Below are positions 1 to 5,259 of a stretch of 8,630 bases of DNA, one piece after another. The position numbers were made by a program, and so were the translations under genes. The first letter of the stretch is position 1. Each line of letters opens with the position of its first letter. The notes under the pieces were generated by a model, which saw nothing but the letters and a program-made list of their open reading frames with translations, was not told the origin of the DNA and did no database searches. Source of the DNA: Bdellovibrionales bacterium (GTDB lineage: Bacteria > Bdellovibrionota > Bdellovibrionia > Bdellovibrionales > UBA1609); contig DAIDJH010000059.1 in assembly GCA_027451425.1 (NCBI GenBank), positions 1 through 8,630 of the forward strand, in the 5' to 3' direction.

Positions 1-50
1 CCGTGAAAAAGTAGTCGTCCGTAGCTCCCATGCGCGCAAACTAACACATT

Positions 51-79
51 TTGTCAAACGTCTCAACTTGTGCTATCTC
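51..79 (+). promoter_or_regulatory. Candidate sigma70-type promoter of the glutaredoxin gene
   Basis: A TTGTCA -35-like hexamer (51-56) is followed after 17 bases by TATCTC (74-79), which is preceded directly by TGC (71-73), an extended -10 signature. A start near 86 would give a leader of about 27 bases containing the strong GGAGGAG ribosome site at 98-104. The -10 hexamer itself matches consensus only in its first three bases, so the call rests on the -35, the exact 17-bp spacing and the TGn extension. Confidence 0.4.
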
Positions 80-112
80 TAGCCTGCCAATTTGCACGGA
101 GGAGTTTTTACA

Positions 113-421
113 ATGGACGCGAACACAAAGACAAAAATCGAATCCCTTCTGACTGGTAATAAGATCGTACTCTTTATGAAAGGCACGCCTTCGTTTCCGC
201 AGTGTGGGTTTTCAGCACGCGCTGTCGCGATATTGCAAGAACTCGGCGTGAAATTTCAAGGGGTCGACGTGTTGGCCGACGACGACATTCGCCAAGGCAT
301 CAAAGAATTTGGCAATTGGCCGACCATCCCGCAACTCTATGTGAACAAAGAGCTCGTCGGCGGCAGCGACATCATGATGGAGATGTACCAATCCGGCGAA
401 TTGAAAGAAATGGTGAAATAA
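113..421 (+). CDS. grxD: Monothiol glutaredoxin, Grx4/GrxD type (CGFS)
   Basis: This 102-residue protein is a CGFS-type monothiol glutaredoxin. Members of the family bind a glutathione-ligated [2Fe-2S] cluster, often with BolA proteins, and act in iron-sulfur cluster trafficking in the cytoplasm. Visible hallmarks in order are the strand and loop KIVLFMKGTP with the conserved Lys for glutathione near residue 23, the CGFS active site (Cys at about 32), the WPTIPQLYV block with the cis-proline, and the GGSD glutathione-binding turn near residue 83. Length is normal for a single-domain member. A TTG at 92 would extend the frame, but the GGAGGAG site at 98-104 lies 8 bases before the ATG at 113 and would fall inside that longer frame, so 113 is the start. 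It appears to be transcribed alone, since the next 800 bases hold no intact plus-strand gene until 1220. Confidence 0.96.
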   Translation: MDANTKTKIESLLTGNKIVLFMKGTPSFPQCGFSARAVAILQELGVKFQGVDVLADDDIRQGIKEFGNWPTIPQLYVNKELVGGSDIMMEMYQSGELKEMVK

Positions 422-470
422 ACCATCAGGTGTTCGTGCGGAGCTGCAGATAGCCGCGCATATTACCATC

Positions 471-722
471 CTACCCTCTTAATCCCGATGTTTGATGTTG
501 GTATGGCCCGTCACTTGCGTCTGCGCGGCGAACGTGTCGCACAAAAAACGTCTGCGGCATCCCGTTTCGCTTAGGTTCGGCCTGCACGGCATCGCCCGTC
601 GCGCGAAGTAAGTCTCCTGATCTCGTTGCATCTTCATTGAAAAGCGCCGGGTGAGTCATGTCCGAATCTCGACAAAATCCGGCCGAGAAATTTCCGACCT
701 CATCCGGTTTGGCGGATTGCAC
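471..722 (-). pseudogene. Decayed or hypothetical ORF, copy A of a duplicated segment
   Basis: The open frame spans 83 codons and belongs to no family I recognise. Its interest is the segment beginning DMTHPALFNED and running to LLRATGDA (about 589-663), which aligns without gaps to a segment of the frame at 748-1176 with 15 of 25 residues identical. Many differences between the copies fall at third codon positions (GAC/GAT, ACT/ACC, CCG/CCC), which suggests both descend from a translated ancestor. After this segment the two frames match only weakly. There is no clear ribosome site, and upstream the frame runs into the CCGGA-rich repeat area. Probably a fragment of a former gene; it could also be a short orphan gene. 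Confidence 0.3.
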
Positions 723-740
723 GCATCCGAATTCGAGCTA

Positions 741-770
741 TCCGGACTCATTCGGACTCATCCGGACTGG
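741..770. repeat. Three tandem copies of a 10-bp TCCGGACTCA unit
   Basis: The units are TCCGGACTCA (741-750), TTCGGACTCA (751-760) and TCCGGACTGG (761-770). The second differs from the first at one base and the third at two. A matching CTCATCCGG word also occurs at 699-707. The array abuts the larger repeats starting at 766. Confidence 0.85.
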
Positions 771-1176
771 AATTTTCTGCACACATCGTGACTAGAATTT
801 TGCACACATTCTGATTTGAAATATCCGAATTTCCGGAATGCGCGCCGTACCGACGTGCAACTACGGGACCGAGACCCCCACGATGTTCGCCGCCCGTCAG
901 TTGGAAGCGCCGGACCAGCGTGACCAATCGTTGGGTTTGTGTCCTTGAGATTTTTAATCCATAGACACAATATCCAGTTAATGACTTATAACCAACGCGT
1001 ACGTAAAGACGACGACCGTCGATGTCGCTCAAGAATGTGATTAATTTCGCTTCGCAAGAAAAATAGGCGTGTGCGGCGTCGCGTGTCGCATGAAGTAGCA
1101 ATCGTGAACTCTTGGGATCTTCTTTGAAAAGCACGGGGCGGGTCATATCAACCGGCCAATGCAATTGCGAAGCCAA
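748..1176 (-). pseudogene. Decayed or hypothetical ORF, copy B of a duplicated segment
   Basis: The 142-codon frame opens with TTG at 1176, and the same frame stays open upstream to about 1258 without an ATG, GTG or TTG codon. The stretch from 1210 down to about 920 reads like real protein: DMTRPVLFKED, then LLLHATRDAAHAYFSCEAKL, then IDGRRLYVRVGYKSLTGY. From about 840 down to its stop the frame merely translates the repeats at 766-838, so the C-terminus is not native. Lack of a start with a ribosome site, overlap of its upstream part with the next operon's promoter, and the repeat-encoded tail suggest a broken gene. It shares a segment with the frame at 471-722. Family unknown. Confidence 0.35.
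766..813. repeat. Two direct ~24-bp repeats, possible IS21-type end repeats
   Basis: Positions 766-790 and 791-813 are direct repeats of the form ACTrGAATTTT(CT)GCACACATnnTG, differing by a two-base indel and a few substitutions. A third, much weaker unit may follow at 814-837 and ends in the palindrome TTCCGGAA (831-838). Read on the minus strand, each unit contains TGTGTGCA followed by AAAATTC. IS21-family elements carry several short direct repeats of this kind near their ends, which is why I suspect a remnant terminus. No istA/istB coding sequence or opposite end is visible, so the identification is an inference. Confidence 0.45.
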
Positions 1177-1201
1177 TATTTTCGTGCCATTGCGATCGTC
1201 T

Positions 1202-1210
1202 TGATATAAA
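1202..1210 (+). promoter_or_regulatory. Extended -10 promoter of the phosphorelay operon
   Basis: TGA (1202-1204) followed directly by TATAAA (1205-1210) forms an extended -10 element with five of six consensus bases. No good -35 is present 17 bases upstream, as is common for extended -10 promoters. Initiation about 7 bases downstream would fall near 1217, only a few bases before the ATG at 1220, so the transcript may be leaderless or nearly so. Confidence 0.45.
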
Positions 1211-1219
1211 TCGTCACAT

Positions 1220-1399
1220 ATGCCGAAGAATCTTGACCTGTGGGAGCGAGTACTACGCTACATTTTAGGGGTCATCTTTTTCACCTGGGCGATCGCCGGG
1301 GGACCCCACTGGGCGTTCGTCGGTTTTTATCTGATCGCCACCGCCAGTTTCGGCAGTTGCTTCGTTTACTGGATTTTTCGCATCAATTCGCCGACATAG
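1220..1399 (+). CDS. Small inner-membrane protein, DUF2892-like (59 aa)
   Basis: This short gene encodes a 59-residue protein with two hydrophobic helices. The N-terminal helix begins LWERVLRYILGVIFF, and after a GGPHW turn a second helix (WAFVGFYLIATASFGSCF) ends in VYWIFRINSPT. The pattern of a basic helix start, a short Gly-containing turn, an FGxC motif in the second helix and a final (I/L)xRIN-like end is typical of DUF2892 (the YgaP-like transmembrane domain), whose stand-alone members have no firmly assigned role. An in-frame TGA at 1202-1204 closes off any longer version, and ATG 1220 is the only good start. No Shine-Dalgarno is visible, which fits the promoter position just upstream. 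The stop is 4 bases before the REC-PilZ start, so the two are probably translated together. Confidence 0.75.
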   Translation: MPKNLDLWERVLRYILGVIFFTWAIAGGPHWAFVGFYLIATASFGSCFVYWIFRINSPT

Positions 1400-1403
1400 T
1401 GGC

Positions 1404-2105
1404 ATGAGCCGAATTTTAGTTGTTGATGACGACCCGGACGTTCTTCGTGTCGTCGATAAAGTCTTAAGACTCAGCCAACACGAGGTGTTCACCGCCGTCG
1501 ACGCCATCAAGGCCATGGACCTCCTCAACGCGTCTAAATATGATTTGTTGATTACAGACGCGAACATGCCGCAGTTTTCGGGCTTTGAACTCGTCCGCAC
1601 AGTTAAAAACAATAAACGCTTCGAGCGGATGGCGATTGCCATGCTCACCGGTTTGCGTGAAAAAAAAGACATCGAAAAAGCCATCCGTGCCGGAGTCGAC
1701 GATTACATCATCAAACCGATCGACCCGATGCTTCTTCTTGAAAAAGTGGATGGCTTATTCAAGAAAAAGCCGCCCGTTGAAAGGCTCGCGTACGATTTGC
1801 CGCCTGGGTCGACTTACGCGGTCGCGCAGATTTCAACGCCGGCAAAGCTTGTGCAAATAAATGAATTGGGTTTGATATTGCGCTCCAACGTCGAGATCGC
1901 CGAAGGCACAGCTATAAAAGTGATTAGCGACTTTTTTCGAAAACTCGAAATTAAAGTGCCGCCGGCGATGAAGGTTATCTCCTGCCGTAAACTTGAAAAA
2001 GAATACGAGGTGCGCGTGGCCTTCGCGGGCGCTAACGATGCATTTTATCAACGCGTTCGCGTGTGGATCGGGCATGCGACACGCGCAAATAAAGGAGCGG
2101 CGTAA
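1404..2105 (+). CDS. Response regulator with REC and PilZ-like output domain
   Basis: The 233-residue protein starts with a complete receiver domain (about 1-120): acidic pocket Asp8-Asp10, phospho-acceptor Asp52 in LLITDANMP, switch Thr82 in AMLTG, Tyr101, and Lys104 followed by Pro. After a KKKP linker, residues 135-225 form a beta-rich region with the outline of a PilZ fold: VQINELGLILRS in the place of the usual (D/N)xSxxG strand-turn, then EGTAIKVIS and a closing YEVRVAF strand. The RxxxR element and the Asp/Ser of the second motif, which bind c-di-GMP in canonical PilZ domains, are not seen, so this may be a degenerate PilZ used for protein contacts. There is no DNA-binding domain. It lacks a strong ribosome site and begins 4 bases after the upstream small gene, which suggests coupling. 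It is the most likely terminal output of the phosphorelay encoded in the same run. Confidence 0.88.
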   Translation: MSRILVVDDDPDVLRVVDKVLRLSQHEVFTAVDAIKAMDLLNASKYDLLITDANMPQFSGFELVRTVKNNKRFERMAIAMLTGLREKKDIEKAIRAGVDDYIIKPIDPMLLLEKVDGLFKKKPPVERLAYDLPPGSTYAVAQISTPAKLVQINELGLILRSNVEIAEGTAIKVISDFFRKLEIKVPPAMKVISCRKLEKEYEVRVAFAGANDAFYQRVRVWIGHATRANKGAA

Positions 2106-2121
2106 ATCAAGCCGGAAAAGC

Positions 2122-2520
2122 ATGAAAATACTTTTGTGCGAAGACGACTCCAACATCGCAACAATTGCCCGACTGGCGCTCGAGAAAATTGGGCAGCATA
2201 AAGTCACCTGGGTCGCTGATGGCGAAGCCGCCAAAGCAAGCGCAACTTCTGACACATTTGACGTAATTTTGCTCGATGAAATGATGCCGAAAAAAAGCGG
2301 CGCCGATGTCTGCACCGAACTCCGCGCCGCAGGAACCTCAACCGCGCCAATTATTTTTTTAAGTGCAAACCCCCAAATGGCGCGCGTTGAAGAATTTCGC
2401 CCCTTGACCGTGGGCTACATCGCAAAACCATTTGACCCCGTTCAACTGTGCGCGCAAATCGACGGAATTTTACACAATCACGCCCTCGCAAACGGCGAGA
2501 CTAAACAAAAGGTCGGTTAA
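2122..2520 (+). CDS. Stand-alone receiver (CheY/Spo0F-like) response regulator
   Basis: A 132-residue single REC domain with no output domain. The acidic pocket is Glu7-Asp8-Asp9, the phospho-acceptor is Asp52 in VILLDEMMP, the switch residue is Ser81 in FLSAN, and Tyr99 and Lys102 (in YIAKPFDP) complete the active site. The open frame extends upstream to 1993, but that part overlaps the end of the REC-PilZ gene, and ATG 2122 begins the family's usual first strand (KILLCEDD). The GGAAAAG just upstream (2114-2120) is a weak ribosome site; a better AAAGGAG lies at 2091-2097. The kinase gene follows after 2 bases. Since that kinase has no fused receiver, this protein is the natural first phospho-acceptor and would hand phosphate to the Hpt protein. 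Direct action on another target, as with CheY, is the alternative. Confidence 0.93.
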   Translation: MKILLCEDDSNIATIARLALEKIGQHKVTWVADGEAAKASATSDTFDVILLDEMMPKKSGADVCTELRAAGTSTAPIIFLSANPQMARVEEFRPLTVGYIAKPFDPVQLCAQIDGILHNHALANGETKQKVG

Positions 2521-2522
2521 AC

Positions 2523-3848
2523 GTGAAGTCGATACGCGCCCGACTGCTATTGATTTCCTCTATTTGCCTCTCGGTGGTCACCGCGTCGGCGCTTCTTACT
2601 TTCGCCTCGTTTGATCAATACTCCCGATTGAATTCTGAAATTAGCATGAGCTACGATATCGTCGACGCGATGCTGGCGTATAAATACAAAACATTGCAAG
2701 CCGGCGACGACTCCACTTGGCGCGCTCGAGCCGAAACTCTTCGGCCGAAATTTCGCGCCGATGCCGTTAAAGCCGTGCTGAAAGATCCGTCGAGCAGAAA
2801 TCTACGATTTCTTTCTCGAAGCGAAAAAGAATATCGCCAATATTTGCGGCCGCTCACCGGATATTTTTTAAAACGCGCGCGATTCTTCGGGGCGCTGGCC
2901 CTCGCCTCGACACTGATTTTCTCATTCGGCCTTCTTATGTACGTTCTCGTTCGCCTATTCGCGCCCATTCATGAACTCTCATCGCGTATGGAAGAATTCG
3001 TTCATAACCGCTACTCCTATGAATTTGCCGTGCCCGCTCCAAACGAAATCGGCGAGTTGCAAAGCGCGTTCGATCGCATGGCGCAAGAAGTTTTGCATCA
3101 AATTGACGAGCTCAAGTCTCTCGATAAGGCAAAGTCCGATTTTTTAAATATTGCGAGCCACGAACTTCGCACACCGCTGACATCCATAAAAGGCTCGCTC
3201 GCCCTTCTCAACTCCGGCATTATGGGCAAAATTACTGAAGGCGCGCAAAATCTGATGACCATTGCCCTTGACGAAACCGATCGTCTCATTCGGCTCATCA
3301 ACGAACTTTTGGATTTGGCAAAAATCGAAGCGCGGCAATTTCCGCTTCATCAGGAGTGGGTCTCGTCAGACGAACTCATCGCCAAAACGCTTCAAGGGCT
3401 CACCGGTTTTTGCCAGACAGCGCAAGTGCGGCTTGAGGTCGAAAATCCAATGAATGTTGAACTGCACATCGATCGCGATCGCATCCAACAAGTCCTGACC
3501 AATTTACTATCGAACGCCGTAAAATACAGTCCGAAAGGGCAGGCCGTGACCGTTCGACTTGAGTCGGAGACAGAAGACGGCCAAATGCGCATAGAGATTC
3601 AAGATAAGGGGCGCGGAATTGCCCCAGAAGATCAAGCCCTTATTTTTGAGAAATTTAGGCAGGCGTCGAGTCCACAGAATCCACTTGTGAAAGGCACCGG
3701 ACTAGGGCTCGCAATTGCCAAAACTATTGTCGAACAGCACGGGGGAACGATCGGCGTGCGTTCGCGACCCGGCGAAGGCTCGACGTTTTATTTCACAATC
3801 CCCAAATGGCGCCGTACAACGAATACGCAGCTAAGGGCCGTGGTATGA
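2523..3848 (+). CDS. Membrane sensor histidine kinase (HAMP-HisKA-HATPase)
   Basis: A 441-residue class I histidine kinase. A first transmembrane helix (about 7-29) and a second (about 121-146) enclose roughly 90 extracytoplasmic residues with no recognised sensor fold. A HAMP region follows (about 147-198). HisKA has the acceptor His213 in ASHELRTP. The ATPase domain shows the N box (NLLSNA, Asn331), G1 (DKGRGI, 361-366), the F box (FEKF, 375-378) and G2 (KGTGLGL, 390-396), so kinase activity is expected. The start is GTG at 2523, 2 bases after the previous stop, with AAAAGG at 2507-2512 as a modest ribosome site. The stop overlaps the Hpt start by 4 bases. There is no attached receiver, so phosphate probably goes to the REC-only protein encoded immediately upstream. 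The ligand or stress sensed cannot be told from the sequence. Confidence 0.96.
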   Translation: MKSIRARLLLISSICLSVVTASALLTFASFDQYSRLNSEISMSYDIVDAMLAYKYKTLQAGDDSTWRARAETLRPKFRADAVKAVLKDPSSRNLRFLSRSEKEYRQYLRPLTGYFLKRARFFGALALASTLIFSFGLLMYVLVRLFAPIHELSSRMEEFVHNRYSYEFAVPAPNEIGELQSAFDRMAQEVLHQIDELKSLDKAKSDFLNIASHELRTPLTSIKGSLALLNSGIMGKITEGAQNLMTIALDETDRLIRLINELLDLAKIEARQFPLHQEWVSSDELIAKTLQGLTGFCQTAQVRLEVENPMNVELHIDRDRIQQVLTNLLSNAVKYSPKGQAVTVRLESETEDGQMRIEIQDKGRGIAPEDQALIFEKFRQASSPQNPLVKGTGLGLAIAKTIVEQHGGTIGVRSRPGEGSTFYFTIPKWRRTTNTQLRAVV

Positions 3849-4216
3849 ACTTTGACGAAATGATGGCGGAGTTGCGCACCGAATATCTGGCGACCTTTCC
3901 GCACAAGTTTTTGGAAATTGAAGCCCATTTGTCCGCAGCGGACTTTTCGCGCCTTCGCGACGACTTCCACAAACTCAAGGGCACGGGCAAGACCTACGGC
4001 ATCCCCGAAATCAGCGAACTCTGCGCCATAGTCGAAAAAATTTGCCTAAATGCCGCAAGCACGGCGACCGCCCCCAGCAACTCAATGTCACCCGCCAGCG
4101 ACTCCGTCCGTCTGGCACTCTCGATTTTGCGAAAAATAGTAACAAGCCGCCAGGCTGGCCGCGAACTCGATCTCGCCACCGTTGAGGAATTTGCACACCT
4201 GCGACCGCTCGTTTAA
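3845..4216 (+). CDS. Histidine-containing phosphotransfer (Hpt) protein
   Basis: The 123-residue protein carries the Hpt signature DDFHKLKGTGKTYG with the phospho-acceptor at His42; the Leu44-Lys45-Gly46 and Gly52 that follow are typical of the family. Flanking helices (about 4-28, 31-46, 52-68 and 87-104) would make the four-helix bundle. A Ser/Ala/Thr/Pro-rich stretch (about 70-86) forms a longer than usual loop between the last two helices. The ATG at 3845 overlaps the kinase stop as ATGA, with AAGGG at 3833-3837 as ribosome site. An in-frame upstream ATG at 3806 lies inside the kinase gene and is less likely. Hpt proteins carry phosphate between two receivers, here presumably from the REC-only protein to the REC-PilZ-like protein. 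It is the last gene of the run. Confidence 0.88.
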   Translation: MNFDEMMAELRTEYLATFPHKFLEIEAHLSAADFSRLRDDFHKLKGTGKTYGIPEISELCAIVEKICLNAASTATAPSNSMSPASDSVRLALSILRKIVTSRQAGRELDLATVEEFAHLRPLV

Positions 4217-4255
4217 TCAATGCCCAATCAAATCTGTCGACGCCCAGATGGCTTA

Positions 4256-5200
4256 TTAGCGATGCCCTTCGGGGCCAGAATAACTGTAAGTGACGGTGAA
4301 CATCGTGATGTCTGTCTTGGGATAATTATATTGATAGACGGGGATCATCTCACCAACGCCCCAAGACGTATTTTTCGAACTGTTGATCTCAAGTTCGGGA
4401 GCCGCATCGACGAAACTCCAATTCTGCCCCGTTGGCCCGCGAAACATATTTTGCCCGGTGGACGTCATCCCATAAAACTCAATCAAATAACCAAATTCAG
4501 TTGCCTCATTCAAAACGCGCTCAAATGCGGCGGCGTATGTAATTGTATCGCCAGGCGCGACGACTCCGCCCTGCGGCAGTGTTATACCATTTGTCGTCAC
4601 ATACCCAGGCGAAACTTGCGCTTCGGATGCGACGGAGTAGGTCACCTGACCGTAGAATTCACACGGCCGCATGCGCTTACGCGCTAGCAGACTGATCCCG
4701 ACGTCGGTGGTGCCGAGACCGGTTTGATCGGCGGAGTATAAGTTCGGCTTTAAATATGCGGAATTTCCCGACGGTAAAGTCACCACAAACTCCGCCGATA
4801 TTGCCGGCCATTTGCTCGAAGCTTTGACTAATTCCTTTTTCATCCAAAACTGCGAATCGCCGATCCCCCCGCCGTGAACCCAAGTCCCCGCGTTGTTTTC
4901 TTGTAGAGTGTAATCGTAGGGGATCAGGCCGCTCAAATCCATCCCGTTGGCGAGCCCGACGTCAAACCGCAATGGGACATCGAACGAACGCGTCCCCAAA
5001 CCAGGCTGCTCTTCATCAAACAAATAGGTTTCGACGAAAAACGACCCTGGCGGCACCGTTTCGGCCGTCCCCGTGTAAAACGGGCCGCTCGTCGTCGGGT
5101 CCCAAGCCTGGTTGGAATCCGCCAACGCCCGCCATGCAAAAGCGAAAAAAAATAAAATTCCGACAACAATTGAGACGGACAACTTTTGAGCGCAGATCAT
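4256..5200 (-). CDS. Outer-membrane beta-barrel protein, MetA-pathway/phenol-degradation type
   Basis: The 314-residue precursor has a signal peptide: basic start ending at Lys6, hydrophobic core LSVSIVVGILFFFAFAW, and a likely cut after ALA (residues 25-27). The mature part has alternating hydrophobic strands separated by Gly/Asn/Asp/Pro turns, an early PPGSFFVETYLFD segment, RFDVGLANGMDL, and GGGIGDSQFWMKK. These resemble the putative outer-membrane transporter family PF13557 (Phenol_MetA_deg), whose substrates are mostly unknown. An in-frame ATG at 5218 also exists, but GGGAGA (5207-5212 on the minus strand) sits 6 bases before ATG 5200, and a promoter start near 5221 would leave 5218 almost without a leader, so 5200 is chosen. 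It lies downstream of the ClC gene on the same strand but has its own promoter with a metal-sensor-like operator. Its 3' end converges on the Hpt gene, 39 bases away, without a clear terminator. Confidence 0.8.
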   Translation of the reverse strand: MICAQKLSVSIVVGILFFFAFAWRALADSNQAWDPTTSGPFYTGTAETVPPGSFFVETYLFDEEQPGLGTRSFDVPLRFDVGLANGMDLSGLIPYDYTLQENNAGTWVHGGGIGDSQFWMKKELVKASSKWPAISAEFVVTLPSGNSAYLKPNLYSADQTGLGTTDVGISLLARKRMRPCEFYGQVTYSVASEAQVSPGYVTTNGITLPQGGVVAPGDTITYAAAFERVLNEATEFGYLIEFYGMTSTGQNMFRGPTGQNWSFVDAAPELEINSSKNTSWGVGEMIPVYQYNYPKTDITMFTVTYSYSGPEGHR

Positions 5201-5227
5201 TTTCGTTCTCCCGAACATCTACTTTAA

Positions 5228-5254
5228 ATAATATAGGGGGGTATCCTATGTCAA
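5228..5254 (-). promoter_or_regulatory. Promoter with CsoR/RcnR-like G6-tract operator upstream of the OM protein
   Basis: On the minus strand a perfect TTGACA (-35, 5249-5254) begins 6 bases beyond the ClC stop codon. TATTAT (5228-5233) is the best -10, with a 15-base spacer; an overlapping TATATT (5230-5235) would give 13. The spacer holds TATA-G6-TATC on the plus strand (5232-5245), a run of six G flanked by A/T arms. CsoR/RcnR-family metal-sensing repressors typically bind G/C runs flanked by A/T inverted repeats (RcnR: TACT-G6-AGTA). A second symmetry, ATAGG (5233-5237) with CCTAT (5245-5249), overlaps it. A protein bound here would block polymerase. The promoter call is fairly firm; the regulator family is an inference. 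Confidence 0.5.
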
Positions 5255-5259
5255 CGAAC

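Larger units (their letters stand above)
422..1219. other. Gene-poor region with decayed coding segments and repeats
   Basis: This stretch of about 800 bases separates the glutaredoxin gene from the phosphorelay operon. No plus-strand frame looks coding. On the minus strand two open frames share a 25-residue segment. Between and around them lie a 10-bp tandem repeat, a pair of ~24-bp repeats, and about ten TCCGG/TCCGA-type words between 661 and 838. The last 20 bases carry the promoter of the next operon. No convincing intrinsic terminator for the glutaredoxin gene was found at 422-480. I interpret the region as an accessory scar left by insertion and decay; an alternative is a fast-evolving family of small lineage-specific genes. 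Confidence 0.5.

Noticed and set aside
1..31. Minus-strand ATG at 31 with ten open codons running off the left edge, possibly a divergent gene start
   Set aside because: Too short to judge and no ribosome site precedes it.
92..112. TTG at 92 as start of the glutaredoxin
   Set aside because: It would place the strong GGAGGAG site inside the coding sequence; ATG 113 is correctly spaced from it.
741..813. Repeats considered as a CRISPR-like array
   Set aside because: The units are directly adjacent with no spacers, differ in length and number only two or three.
1090..1155. Similarity of PVLFKEDPKSSRLLLHAT to the first strand and helix of a receiver domain
   Set aside because: The following sequence lacks the phospho-Asp, switch Thr/Ser and Lys motifs, so the likeness is superficial.
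1265..1684. Minus-strand open frame of 139 codons over the small membrane gene and the REC gene
   Set aside because: Shadow of two genes with clear family motifs on the plus strand.
4232..4249. Hairpin ATCTG/CAGAT between the convergent Hpt and outer-membrane protein genes
   Set aside because: Only 5 bp with an 8-base loop and no T run in either direction, so not a convincing terminator.
4220..4687. Plus-strand open frame of 155 codons
   Set aside because: Lies antisense to the outer-membrane protein gene, and its translation is unlike any family and has low-complexity shadow character.
5236..5241. G6 run considered as a G-quadruplex
   Set aside because: A single run; the other three G runs needed are absent nearby.
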